A DNA stretch of 38,300 nucleotides from an uncultured Akkermansia sp. Lineage in GTDB: Bacteria > Verrucomicrobiota > Verrucomicrobiia > Verrucomicrobiales > Akkermansiaceae. Under the pieces are notes generated by a model. It was not told where the DNA came from, did no database searches, and saw nothing but the letters and a program-made list of their open reading frames with translations. Numbering within the stretch: position 1 is the stretch's first letter; each line of letters begins with the position of its first letter. Below, piece by piece: positions 17,527 through 25,390 of the stretch. The position numbers and the translations under genes are program-made. Where the stretch lies: positions 1 to 38,300 of the forward strand of contig CANPYO010000009.1 of NCBI GenBank assembly GCA_947588645.1, written 5' to 3'.

Positions 17527-17547
17527 CATCTCTTTCAAAAAGAGATG
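17527..17547. repeat. Inverted partner of the ATCTCTTT...AAAGAGAT hairpin
   Basis: CATCTCTTTC...AAAAAGAGATG at 17527-17547 is the reverse complement of the core of the hairpin at 17358-17378. The two 19-bp palindromic segments face each other across about 150 bp. They could be paired operator sites or the ends of a small decayed element; no open frame of note lies between them. Confidence 0.55.
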
Positions 17548-17634
17548 CTCAGGGAGAAACGGATTGTAAGAAGCTAATAAGCAATCCTTAAAGAAAATGT
17601 TAGTCCTCTGAACATGCCGTAAGCAAAAAATCGC

Positions 17635-17765
17635 GGCAACAGCATTAGAAAATGCGGTTGCTCATGTACGATGTGCGATTTGCAAGGTGAGCGAGCATTG
17701 CGCGCAGGCGCTGCTCCGCGGGGGCAAGTAGGCAATGGGGTGCCTACGAGTCAATGTACGATTTG
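17635..17765 (+). repeat. Composite palindromic repeat, copy 2 (diverged)
   Basis: A 12-bp hairpin with two mismatches (17635-17662, loop AGAA) is followed by a TCATGTACGATGTGCGATTT tail. After it comes a hairpin GTAGGCA/TGCCTAC (17728-17734 and 17741-17747) with loop ATGGGG, then GAGTCAA and ATGTACGATTT. The last hairpin has a stem sequence unlike other copies yet pairs perfectly. Confidence 0.7.
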
Positions 17766-17897
17766 AAGAATTCGCGCGCGTTGCACGGGGGAGCGGAGCG
17801 GCAGCGACGCGGAATTTCAAAAGCCACGAAAATCGTCCATGAATTGGGTTGGAAGAGGTAGAAGGGCGGAGCAACAATATATGAAACGCGTGGGGGG

Positions 17898-18110
17898 ATG
17901 GCAACGTCTCACAGAGATATGGAAGACAGAGAAGAGACCTGGACGGACAGCTTAGGAGAGCCGTACAACTTGCGCAAGGCCGATAGTCTGCACGAGCGCG
18001 AGCTGGGCTATACGCTCAACATGATGTACACACTCTATTATGAGATGCCCGACACGCCGATGTCTCTGCGTTTCTTCCCGGAGAACTCGGATCCCGAACA
18101 AGCACTGTGA
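17898..18110 (+). CDS. Possible small gene or gene remnant
   Basis: This 70-residue frame on the plus strand ends ...MPDTPMSLRFFPENSDPEQAL. Its second half has mostly G or C in third positions and ordinary codons, which looks like coding DNA, but I recognise no family. The sequence before the ATG is G-rich without a clean ribosome binding site. It sits between two repeat clusters. It may be the tail of a gene destroyed by repeat insertion. Confidence 0.3.
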   Translation: MATSHRDMEDREETWTDSLGEPYNLRKADSLHERELGYTLNMMYTLYYEMPDTPMSLRFFPENSDPEQAL

Positions 18111-18144
18111 TTGACGGGCATCAAGCAACATCCGCAATGACCAA

Positions 18145-18205
18145 GGCAAACGTATTAGAAAATGCGTTTGCCTATGTACGAGGTACGATTTGGGAAATTC
18201 TCGCG
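18145..18205 (+). repeat. Palindromic repeat (GGCAAACG stem) with GTACGA tail
   Basis: A 12-bp stem with a single mismatch occupies 18145-18172 with loop AGAA. It is followed by TATGTACGAGGTACGATTTG and GGAAATTC, the same tail as at 20416-20459. It lies downstream of the kinase gene, beyond a copy of the 110-bp repeat. Confidence 0.85.
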
Positions 18206-18225
18206 TTTGTACGCGAACTTGGCGA

Positions 18226-18329
18226 AGTTTGCCAATCTTGTCGGGCTTACTTCCTTCATCCATGGGAAACGCATGAGGAATGGATTGAATGAGCCCGGAG
18301 AAGATTTTCTTGGGACAGATGTGGTGCCA
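18226..18329 (-). repeat. 110-bp dispersed repeat, copy A
   Basis: Read on the minus strand, this segment runs from CACATCTGTCCCAAGAAAAT through CTTCTCCGGGCTCATTCAA and GGATGAAGGAAGTAAGCC to GATTGGCAAAC. The same order of blocks occurs at 34115-34224 and 34590-34699. There is no open frame shared by the copies. It ends 16 bp before the kinase stop codon. Confidence 0.8.
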
Positions 18330-18344
18330 AATCGTACTTGTCCC

Positions 18345-19949
18345 TTACGCCTTCTGCTCAATTTTTTGGTTTTCCTCCTTTTTGCTCCTTTCATATTCCT
18401 CCTTGTAGAGGCGAGCGGTTTTCTCTTCAAGCTTCCTACTGAGTTTTAGATACTCGTTGGTGAGGTTCATCCTTTCCGGCATCTCTGCACAGCGGGTATG
18501 AACCGAAATTGCTTGCTGCTCCATCTCGTAGGAAATTTGCTGACTGACTGCCGGCATCATGAGTTCCTCCCCGAGATTTCGCGGTTTCACAGACTTGAGG
18601 ATATCATGGGGAAAAGCTTTTTCCTCTTGATAAAAACGCTCGCGCAACTTCTCGTTGTCCTCAATGAAAAGCTTGTCAAGCCGCTCCTGGTCATCATGGA
18701 GATCCATCGACAATTTTTCGGCCTCGTTGAACTGTTCCACGCGATCAATAGCTGCAGAGAACTCCGCAACGAAGCGGTCAATCTGCCGAGAGTGCTCCTC
18801 CCCAGTCCGAGTAATGATGTCTTGATACTTTGCGCAGAGGTCGACGTAATCCTGCATGCGGATTTCCTCTTTCACGTATTTGATAAGATCCTCCTTCAGT
18901 TCGGCGGATTGATAAAGACCCTCCTTGCCACTCGCGGGTTCCTTTCCTCGTATTGCCGAATAGACACCGTAGAGACTGCCGGAACCAAGCAGTACAAGAG
19001 CAAGGGAGATGCTGAGAAGCTTGCGGTAGCGCATCACAGGGTTCACGATTTGCGGCAGCGTCCCTTCCTCCCAGCACTGCAGCCATTGTTCCACACTTTG
19101 GCAGCGCCTGTTGGCACGCAGCGACATGTTGCAATCCAGCAGGGACAGCACTTCCATGGGGTACTTGAGCTTGGCGGCTTGCTTGGCGAGCGGTTTCATA
19201 TCGTCTTTCGCAAGCCGGGCGTCGGCTGCTTCCGGGGGGATGCCGGTGATCAGCTCGTACCAAGTGGCAGAGAGAGAGTAAAAATCGGTCCATGCACCAA
19301 CTCGTCCCTTGCCGGTAATCTGCTCAGGAGCGGCATAATTGCGGGAGAAAGCTCCTTGGGAAGTCGTGGTAGTAGCGGTGCGTTCAGCACGGTTGAGGGC
19401 AGCTCCAAAGTCGATAATCACGGGACGCTGCTGCGCGTCAAACATGATGTTGGAAGGCTTGATGTCGCGGTGCGTTATGCTACGTTCGTGCAAGTAGCGC
19501 AGGGCTTCCAGCAGCGAGCGCAGCCAGGTCATTGCCTGCTCCGGGGTGATACTCTCCCGTTTTGTATCGATCATCTCCTGCAGCGTGCCGCCGGGCAACC
19601 AAGGCATCACGCAATACACGCCGCCGTTTCCCCAGACGACATCGTGGATAGGCACGATGGACTCGTGCTTCAACCCGGAGAGCGTACGAATCTCGCGCCT
19701 CATCGATTCGATGGCCTTCAGGTAGCGTTGCTCGTAGCTGTCGCGCATCGGCACGACAATCCCGGAATGGGGATCACGCACGCAGACGCCTTGGGGGAAA
19801 CACTCCTTGACCGCCACTTGGCAGAGCTCTTTCTTGTCCCAAGCAATGTACGTGATGCCAAAGCCTCCCTGGCCAATTGACTTAAGCAACTTGTAGCGCT
19901 CCCCGATGAGAGTGCCGGGAGGAAGATCCATCACCGAAGTAGTTTGCAT
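18345..19949 (-). CDS. Membrane Ser/Thr protein kinase with extracytoplasmic helical domain
   Basis: The 534-aa protein has a complete Hanks-type kinase domain at residues 18-295: glycine loop GQGGFG (26-31), VAVKE with Lys48, HRDIKPSN (160-167), DFG (180-182) and AAPE (206-209). One membrane helix (about 309-333) follows. The remaining 200 residues are charged and helical with coiled-coil character and should lie outside the cytoplasm, so this is a receptor-like kinase. It ends in a very Lys/Glu-rich tail. The gene starts 28 bp after the stop of the HTH/ribbon-helix-helix gene and has no promoter of its own that I can see, so the two form one operon. Substrates are unknown; the adjacent regulator and ECF sigma factor are candidates. 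Confidence 0.93.
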   Translation of the reverse strand: MQTTSVMDLPPGTLIGERYKLLKSIGQGGFGITYIAWDKKELCQVAVKECFPQGVCVRDPHSGIVVPMRDSYEQRYLKAIESMRREIRTLSGLKHESIVPIHDVVWGNGGVYCVMPWLPGGTLQEMIDTKRESITPEQAMTWLRSLLEALRYLHERSITHRDIKPSNIMFDAQQRPVIIDFGAALNRAERTATTTTSQGAFSRNYAAPEQITGKGRVGAWTDFYSLSATWYELITGIPPEAADARLAKDDMKPLAKQAAKLKYPMEVLSLLDCNMSLRANRRCQSVEQWLQCWEEGTLPQIVNPVMRYRKLLSISLALVLLGSGSLYGVYSAIRGKEPASGKEGLYQSAELKEDLIKYVKEEIRMQDYVDLCAKYQDIITRTGEEHSRQIDRFVAEFSAAIDRVEQFNEAEKLSMDLHDDQERLDKLFIEDNEKLRERFYQEEKAFPHDILKSVKPRNLGEELMMPAVSQQISYEMEQQAISVHTRCAEMPERMNLTNEYLKLSRKLEEKTARLYKEEYERSKKEENQKIEQKA

Positions 19950-19977
19950 TACCTACACCCGGTTGAATCGTTTTGTT

Positions 19978-20316
19978 TTATTCTGCGCTCAGATTCGCCA
20001 GCGTTCGCTGAAGGAATTCCTCGAGCGTCAGCCCTTGGGTGAATGCTTTATCTTCCAGCCGTTTGGTCACGTTTTTGTCGATGCGTATGGTCACCTGAGT
20101 CTGAAGAGTCACGTCAATCGGGTTCGTCGCCGGCATGGTCACCGGACTTTGATTGATCAGCTCGCGAATGATGTGCGCCTTCGCTTTGGGAATAGGTTTC
20201 TTCGCCATCCAGTTGCGCACCGTTGTTTCCGTGACGTAGCAACGCTCGGCCAACCACGCGTAATCACGCCTGTTCGCCTTAAGCCAGAGTTTGATATTGA
20301 GTTTTAAGTCTTCCAT
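19978..20316 (-). CDS. DNA-binding protein: HTH fused to ribbon-helix-helix
   Basis: This 112-aa protein appears to hold two DNA-binding units. Residues about 1-55 contain DYAWLAERCYVTETTVRNWM, a Cro-type helix-turn-helix pattern. Residues about 73-110, VTIRIDKNVTKRLEDKAF followed by LTLEEFLQRTLANL, match a ribbon-helix-helix (CopG/MetJ-like) domain with its beta strand and two helices. The start is supported by a strong AAGGAGG (20322-20328) 5 bases before the ATG, unusual for this window. It heads the operon with the membrane kinase and is preceded by a promoter with an inverted repeat between its boxes, so autorepression is likely (inference). Confidence 0.8.
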   Translation of the reverse strand: MEDLKLNIKLWLKANRRDYAWLAERCYVTETTVRNWMAKKPIPKAKAHIIRELINQSPVTMPATNPIDVTLQTQVTIRIDKNVTKRLEDKAFTQGLTLEEFLQRTLANLSAE

Positions 20317-20330
20317 AATACCCTCCTTAG

Positions 20331-20366
20331 CAACTCGATTCTATATCATTTTGGAGATAGCGTCAA
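20331..20366 (-). promoter_or_regulatory. Promoter with candidate operator for the HTH-RHH/kinase operon
   Basis: On the minus strand there is a -35 box TTGACG (20361-20366), a 17-bp spacer and a -10 box TAGAAT (20338-20343), predicting a start near 20331 and a 15-base leader containing AAGGAGG. An imperfect inverted repeat CTATATC/GAGATAG (20341-20360) overlaps the -10 box and fills the spacer, the place where a repressor dimer would block polymerase. Confidence 0.75.
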
Positions 20367-20387
20367 GACGAAAAATGCAAAACCCAG

Positions 20388-20556
20388 GGCAAACGCATTA
20401 GGAAATGCGTTTGCCTATGTACGATTTACGATGTACGATTTACGATTTGGGAAATTCGGCGAGCGGAGCTCGCAGGGCGGTGGCTGCGAGACGCTGCCTA
20501 TGTACGATTTGGGAAATTCGGGCGCTGCAGGCGCGCTCACCTCGTAGATCGTAAAT
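20388..20556 (+). repeat. Palindromic repeat with extended GTACGATTT tail
   Basis: A perfect 12-bp stem GGCAAACGCATT/AATGCGTTTGCC (20388-20415, loop AGGA) is followed by alternating TACGATTT and ACGATGTACGA units and GGGAAATTCG. A second CCTATGTACGATTTGGGAAA unit begins near 20498, with GC-rich inverted segments between the two. This fills the space between the promoter at 20331-20366 and the sigma factor stop. Confidence 0.85.
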
Positions 20557-20576
20557 TATGAATGTCTTTTTTTCGG

Positions 20577-21272
20577 CTATCGTTCCAAATCGCCGAGAAG
20601 ACTTTGGAGTTGTTTGTGGGCGTAGAAGATACGGGAGCGCAGGGTTCCCTCAGAGACGTGGAGGAGTTTGGATATCTCCTGGTAGGAGAGCCCCATAATG
20701 TCGCAGAGCGTCACGACTTCCCGGTGGGTAGGGGAGAGCTGGTTGAGAGCCTTACGGAGACGTTTCTTGATGTCTGTGATGTGAGCGCCACGCACGGGGT
20801 CGGCATCCAGAGCCTGGTCGGCAAGCTCACTGTCTTTTTCGAGGGGTGCGCCGTTTTCATCATCATCGATGCTGAAGGAATTTTCTCGTTTGCGTTTGCG
20901 CAGGAAGTTGCGGGCTTGGTTGGCTGCAATCGTGTAGAGCCAGGTGTAAAAGGCGCTCTTTTGGTTAAAATAGCGTAGTGAGCGAAAGGCGCGCAGGAAG
21001 GCCTCCTGGGCTACATCATACGCATCGGCCTCTGAGCCGAGCATCTGCAGCAGCATAGCGTGCAGCTTGCGGCTGTGGCGGTGAATGAGTTCGTCAAATG
21101 CTCGAGTTTCCCCGGATAGCGTGATGCGGATGAGCTCTTCATCCGGGAGCTCATTCCAACCCTGGGGTGTGGCGTCATCGGGCATCGTGGTGTGATGGTT
21201 TGCGTGGAGTTTGTGGGGGATGGCGTGGTATGAACCGCGTGCCGGAGCCGATGCGCCGAGGATACGGATCAT
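20577..21272 (-). CDS. ECF-type RNA polymerase sigma factor
   Basis: The protein is 231 aa from this ATG. Sigma region 2 is FDELIHRHSRKLHAMLLQML to AYDVAQEAFLRAFRSL, with the WLYTIAANQARNFLRKRKRE end of the domain. An acidic linker follows, then region 4 with LSPTHREVVTLCDIMGLSYQ and VSEGTLRSRIFYAHKQL. The ATG overlaps the purF stop (ATGA), matching the coupling seen at many genes here. An ATG at 21185 gives 202 aa and is closer to usual ECF N-termini, so the true start is uncertain. No anti-sigma factor gene lies next to it; the nearby membrane kinase could be the signal source (inference). Its promoter targets are unknown. Confidence 0.92.
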   Translation of the reverse strand: MIRILGASAPARGSYHAIPHKLHANHHTTMPDDATPQGWNELPDEELIRITLSGETRAFDELIHRHSRKLHAMLLQMLGSEADAYDVAQEAFLRAFRSLRYFNQKSAFYTWLYTIAANQARNFLRKRKRENSFSIDDDENGAPLEKDSELADQALDADPVRGAHITDIKKRLRKALNQLSPTHREVVTLCDIMGLSYQEISKLLHVSEGTLRSRIFYAHKQLQSLLGDLER

Positions 21273-23188
21273 ACGGGCAGGGAATACGAGCGTCCATCGC
21301 GACCTTCATACCAGTTGATGAAGGCAACGTTGGCCGTCGTAAAACCGCCGGGGGTGGGGTAGTTGCCGCTGAAGTACCAGTCACCGCACGGTCCTTCAAT
21401 GGCAGCATGTAACCCTTCGAGAGTTTGGTAGATGACTTGCACCTCGCAGGGCGAATTATCCGGCGTGACGAGCCGCGATATTTCGTCCGTGATCTCCTCG
21501 GTGCTGAATGGGGAATAGATGGATTTAACTGGGTTGGAGCGCTGCGCCGGCGGCAGGGTGAGCTGACGTCGGCATTCGTCGTACACGCTTGTGATGTAGG
21601 CATAGTCCCCTCGCTTCTTGAGGAGAGAGATAGCGGCCTGGAAGGCAATAAACTTGCCCAATTCGCTCATGTCGATGCCATAGCAGTCGGGGTAGCGGAT
21701 TTGGGGAGCAGAGGAGAGAATGACGATTTTGCGCGCCTTTGAACGAGCCAACAAGCGCAGGAGGGACACACGCAAGGTCGTGCCGCGAACGATGGAATCA
21801 TCGATGGCGATGAGCACTTCATCATTGCCTACCGCGCCGTACGTGAGATCATACACTTGAGCCGCCAACTGCTTGCGGCTGCTCTCTTCCGATATGAAGG
21901 TGCGCAGTTTGATGTCCTTGTGGGCGATTTTTTCGGCGCGCGGCCAGCGGCGCTGGATGAGTTCGCGAATGAGCTCATCGGTCAGGGTGCCATTGTGGAA
22001 ATTTTCGATGACCGCAGCGGTGACGCGATCGCGGCGGTAAGAGCGCAGTCCCTCCAGTAAGCCGTAATAAGATACCTCGGCGGTATTGGGGATGTAGGTG
22101 ATGGCTGCTTTGGAGAAATTTTCATCACCGAGACACTCCACAACTTTTTCGGCCAGGTTTGCGCCGAGTTGCTTGCGCTCTCGGTAGATAATGGGATCGT
22201 TGCCGCGTGAAAAATAAATGGCTTCGAAGGAGCAGGGTGTGGGCTCCAGCGGTGTGGTGTAAGGCGCAATGGTGATCTTGCCGTCGCTCTTCACCACAAT
22301 CATATTGGCGCGCTCCAGTTCGTGCACGTCTTCGCACTCCACGCCCATGACGCTCATCAGAGGCACGCGCTCGCTAGCTATGGCCAGGTATTCATCGGTG
22401 AGCACGTAGTGGCAGGGGCGAATGCCGTGCGGGTCTCGCAGGCAGAAGAAGTCGCCATTGCCCACGGCTCCCATCACGCAGTAGCCGCCATCCCAATCCT
22501 GGGAGGCCTTGCCGATGATGTCGTAGAGATCAAGACGGCGGGAGATGACGCTGGGGATGATGCGACCGGGGGTATTGTCGCGCAGCTCGCGATAGATGTC
22601 TGTGTGGGCTTCGTCCAAGTAATAGCCGATTTCCTCCAATACGGCTTGAGTATCAGTATCGAAGACGGGGTGTTGGCCGCGTTCAATGAGCGTGCGATTC
22701 AACTCGGCCGCATTCGTCATATTGAAGTTGCCCAGCAACATGAGGGTGCGGGTAGTCCAGTTGGTTCGGCGCAGGAAGGGGTGACAGCTCCCCTCGTCAA
22801 ATTGGCCGCTGGTGCCGTAACGCAGGTGCCCCATCAAGATTTCCCCGCCGAAGTTGAAGTGCTTCTTGTAGGCATCGGCATCCTGCAAGTCCCATCCGCC
22901 ATTTTCACGCAGGGTGCGCAAGTTTCGCTGCTGGGCAGAGAAAATGTCGGAGAGGGCAGAGGAGGTAGCGTTGCGCGCGCGGAAAACGTACGGTTCCCCT
23001 AGCGGCATATCGAGTTTCACACAGCCGATGCCCGCGCCGTCCTGCCCGCGGTTATGCTGTTTTTCCATGAGCAGGAAAAGCTTGTTGAAGGCCCAATCCG
23101 GCGATCCGTACTTATCTGCAAAGTACGAGAGCGGCTTGAGCAATCGAATCGCGGCGACGCCGCATTCATGGTGCAGGGGGTCGGACAT
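21269..23188 (-). CDS. purF: Amidophosphoribosyltransferase (long form)
   Basis: The 639-aa enzyme makes 5-phosphoribosylamine from PRPP and glutamine, the first step of purine synthesis. The N-terminus MSDPLHHECGVAAIRLL puts the catalytic Cys at position 9 after a short propeptide, followed by MEKQHNRGQDGAGIG, GHLRYGTSG and GNFNMTNA of the class II glutaminase. The C-terminal phosphoribosyltransferase half has VLIAIDDSIVRGTTLR, the PRPP loop, and SSAPQIRYPDCYGIDM. It is longer than the roughly 500-aa E. coli type and resembles the long form of Bacteroidota and relatives. It follows purM after 55 bp and overlaps the sigma factor gene, so purM-purF-sigma form one transcript. Confidence 0.95.
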   Translation of the reverse strand: MSDPLHHECGVAAIRLLKPLSYFADKYGSPDWAFNKLFLLMEKQHNRGQDGAGIGCVKLDMPLGEPYVFRARNATSSALSDIFSAQQRNLRTLRENGGWDLQDADAYKKHFNFGGEILMGHLRYGTSGQFDEGSCHPFLRRTNWTTRTLMLLGNFNMTNAAELNRTLIERGQHPVFDTDTQAVLEEIGYYLDEAHTDIYRELRDNTPGRIIPSVISRRLDLYDIIGKASQDWDGGYCVMGAVGNGDFFCLRDPHGIRPCHYVLTDEYLAIASERVPLMSVMGVECEDVHELERANMIVVKSDGKITIAPYTTPLEPTPCSFEAIYFSRGNDPIIYRERKQLGANLAEKVVECLGDENFSKAAITYIPNTAEVSYYGLLEGLRSYRRDRVTAAVIENFHNGTLTDELIRELIQRRWPRAEKIAHKDIKLRTFISEESSRKQLAAQVYDLTYGAVGNDEVLIAIDDSIVRGTTLRVSLLRLLARSKARKIVILSSAPQIRYPDCYGIDMSELGKFIAFQAAISLLKKRGDYAYITSVYDECRRQLTLPPAQRSNPVKSIYSPFSTEEITDEISRLVTPDNSPCEVQVIYQTLEGLHAAIEGPCGDWYFSGNYPTPGGFTTANVAFINWYEGRDGRSYSLPV

Positions 23189-23243
23189 GGTGCTTGGGGG
23201 ATGAGAGAGAAGGAATAGGTAGAACGCCGGAGAGGAGTCGCCG

Positions 23244-24242
23244 TCAGGAAGCCACGCGCACGCGGATGCCTGCGCCTTGCCGGAGGGTGCCGAGGATATG
23301 GGAACGAGGTCCTATGCTCATGGCAGCATCCACTTGGTCGGGGGAGACGATCGTGACCCAGCCGATGCCCATGTTGAAGGTGTGAAAGCGATCGTTTTCG
23401 TCGACATATTGCAGCACTTTCTGCACGGGATCATTCTGCCAGAAGGGCACGGTGAGCTCGGCTCCCTTGTCGCCCAGGAAGCGTTCCAGATTTTCCGGAA
23501 GACCGCCGCCGGTGATGTGAGCATAAGCTTTCGGGGTAAGCTTCGCGGCGCGCATCTGCTCCACAACGTCGTTGTACAGGCGGGTCGGGGCGAGCGCGGC
23601 GCGCAGTTCTTCTTGACTCAGCAGGTTCGGGTTCTGCGCGAGTATGCGGCGAACAAGGCTCCAGCCGTTGGCGTGGAAACCATCGCTTTCGTACCCGATG
23701 AGCACGTCCCCAGCCTGCACGCGAGAGGGATCGATCATGCATTCCTTTTCCACGCAGCCGATGCAGAAGCCGGCCAGCTCCACCAGATCCTCCGGCACCA
23801 CACCGGGCATTTCGGCTGTTTCACCGCCGGCGAGGATGCAGTTGCAGCTCTCCAGATAATCACACATGCCGGATACCAGACGCGTGATGCGCGGCGTTTC
23901 ACGCTTCAGGTTGGAAATGCCCAAGTAGTCCAAGAAGAGCAAGGGATCACCTCCTGTCGTCAGAATATCATTCACATTCATCGCAACGAGGTCTTTACCC
24001 GCCGTTTCCAGCATATCCTGCTCGAAAAGCAGCTCGGTCTTGGTGCCAACGCCATCTGTACCCGTCACGATGACCGGTTGCTTGTAGCCGCTCAAGTCGT
24101 ACGCCGCCGCAAAAAGTCCGAAAGCATTGAAAAGACTGCGATTTCTCTGCGTGCGCTTGACATGAGTGCTGATGTTGTGGACAAATGATTGAGCTTCAAT
24201 GGTATCAACGCCTGATTGCTTATAGGTGAGTTTCGAGGACAT
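23244..24242 (-). CDS. purM: Phosphoribosylformylglycinamidine cyclo-ligase
   Basis: The 332-aa enzyme closes the imidazole ring to AIR with ATP in purine synthesis. All family motifs are present: YKQSGVD near the start, VTGTDGVGTKTEL, AMNVNDILTTGGDPL, AGGETAEMPGV, GYESDGFHANGWSLVR, HITGGGLPENL and FNMGIGWV. The length is normal. It starts 27 bases downstream of a well-formed promoter and precedes purF by 55 bp. No ribosome binding site is obvious before the ATG. Confidence 0.96.
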   Translation of the reverse strand: MSSKLTYKQSGVDTIEAQSFVHNISTHVKRTQRNRSLFNAFGLFAAAYDLSGYKQPVIVTGTDGVGTKTELLFEQDMLETAGKDLVAMNVNDILTTGGDPLLFLDYLGISNLKRETPRITRLVSGMCDYLESCNCILAGGETAEMPGVVPEDLVELAGFCIGCVEKECMIDPSRVQAGDVLIGYESDGFHANGWSLVRRILAQNPNLLSQEELRAALAPTRLYNDVVEQMRAAKLTPKAYAHITGGGLPENLERFLGDKGAELTVPFWQNDPVQKVLQYVDENDRFHTFNMGIGWVTIVSPDQVDAAMSIGPRSHILGTLRQGAGIRVRVAS

Positions 24243-24268
24243 GGAGAGGATAGGGTACGCGGTGAAAT

Positions 24269-24304
24269 CGCCCCCATTATATCCTTCAAGACCGGGAAAA
24301 GCAA
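24269..24304 (-). promoter_or_regulatory. Promoter of purM-purF-sigma operon
   Basis: On the minus strand there is a -35 box TTGCTT (24299-24304), a 17-bp spacer and a consensus -10 box TATAAT (24276-24281), predicting a start near 24269 and a leader of about 27 bases. No purine operator or riboswitch fold is apparent in that short leader. Confidence 0.75.
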
Positions 24305-24382
24305 GACGGAATTTGACGAGTCATTCTATTTGATGGGAGAGGCGGGAAGGCGGGTGGATAGGACAACATATTTTACACAAAG

Positions 24383-25390
24383 TCAATGACTAATCGCCTC
24401 ATTACAGCAGGCGGGACAGAGCTCGGCAAAATGCCCCGGCGCTATCTCGGCAAAGGGAGGGCGTTCGGAGCCGAGAGGAGCCTGACGCCCCATTCGCTGG
24501 CAGAAGCGGCATCCGCTGGCATACTCATGGGGATCCGGTACGTTGCCGGGGATGCCGGGCAGGGGGGATTTCCTTGGCATATCCGAGCGAATGGTGGCCG
24601 CCAGGAGCGCACGCGTGTAGGCGTGCTGCGGATGAGCAAAAAGCTCCTGCACCGGCGCGCATTCCACAACACGTCCGGCGTACATCACATACACAAAATC
24701 GCAATTCTGCGCAATGACTCCCAGATTATGCGAGATGAGCAGGCAGGCCGCACCGAGCTCTCGCCTCAGGTCGCGCAGCAGGGCGAGCACTTGCTGTTGA
24801 ACGGTTGTATCGAGCGCTGTTGTCGGTTCGTCGGCCAAGATGAGCTCGGGTCTGCAGGCCAGAGCGATGGCGATCATGGCGCGTTGGCGCATGCCGCCTG
24901 AGAGCGTGTGGGGATATTCCCGTGCGCGCTGTGCCGGGGCGGGCACTCGCACAGCTTCCAGCAACTGAACGGCGCGAGCGTGGGCTTCTTCTTCGCCTAG
25001 GCCGAGATGGCGGATGAGCGGCTCAGCAATTTGATCGCCGATGCGTTGTACAGGATTGAGCGCCTGCATGGCTTCTTGAAAAATGACACCGATATGAGCA
25101 CCGCGAATCGTATTGAGCTGTCGCGTTGGCATCGACAGTAGATCTTGTCCGCGGAAAAGAGCTTGCCCGGCCAGGATTCGACCGCTTGGTCGGGGCAGCA
25201 GGCGCACGGCGCTCATGGCAACGGCGCTCTTCCCGCAACCGCTTTCTCCCACAATGCCCACGCACGCGCCCGGCGGAATGCTCAGGCTCACATCGTCCAC
25301 CACAGGAAGCGCCCCATGGTCACCGGCAAAGGAGGTCGTGAGGTGGCGTATTTCCAGCAGGGGAGCGGGTGATGTATTATTCGTGTTCAC
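24383..25390 (-). CDS. Peptide ABC transporter ATP-binding protein (OppD/DppD type)
   Basis: The 335-aa ATPase has Walker [10 protein letters not shown] (about 48-56), Q-loop [11 protein letters not shown], signature [13 protein letters not shown], Walker [13 protein letters not shown] and switch SHNLG. The C-terminal extension after residue 270 ([12 protein letters not shown], then CRFCQRM and CPACC) corresponds to the oligopeptide/HPY domain, with four to five cysteines that could hold an Fe-S cluster, as in OppD/DppD. It energises peptide import. The start is GTG, overlapping the binding-protein stop (GTGA). Typical systems have a second ATPase (OppF/DppF); none is found here, so this protein may act as a homodimer or its partner is encoded elsewhere. 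Confidence 0.93.
   Translation of the reverse strand: MNTNNTSPAPLLEIRHLTTSFAGDHGALPVVDDVSLSIPPGACVGIVGESGCGKSAVAMSAVRLLPRPSGRILAGQALFRGQDLLSMPTRQLNTIRGAHIGVIFQEAMQALNPVQRIGDQIAEPLIRHLGLGEEEAHARAVQLLEAVRVPAPAQRAREYPHTLSGGMRQRAMIAIALACRPELILADEPTTALDTTVQQQVLALLRDLRRELGAACLLISHNLGVIAQNCDFVYVMYAGRVVECAPVQELFAHPQHAYTRALLAATIRSDMPRKSPLPGIPGNVPDPHEYASGCRFCQRMGRQAPLGSERPPFAEIAPGHFAELCPACCNEAISH

Noticed and set aside
18498..19880. Long open frame of 460 codons on the plus strand
   Set aside because: It is antisense to the Ser/Thr kinase gene, which has all catalytic motifs. It is a composition artefact.
20413..20523. Possible CRISPR array from repeated GTACGATTT
   Set aside because: Units are only 8-10 bp, directly adjacent and without spacers of regular size; no cas genes are in the window.
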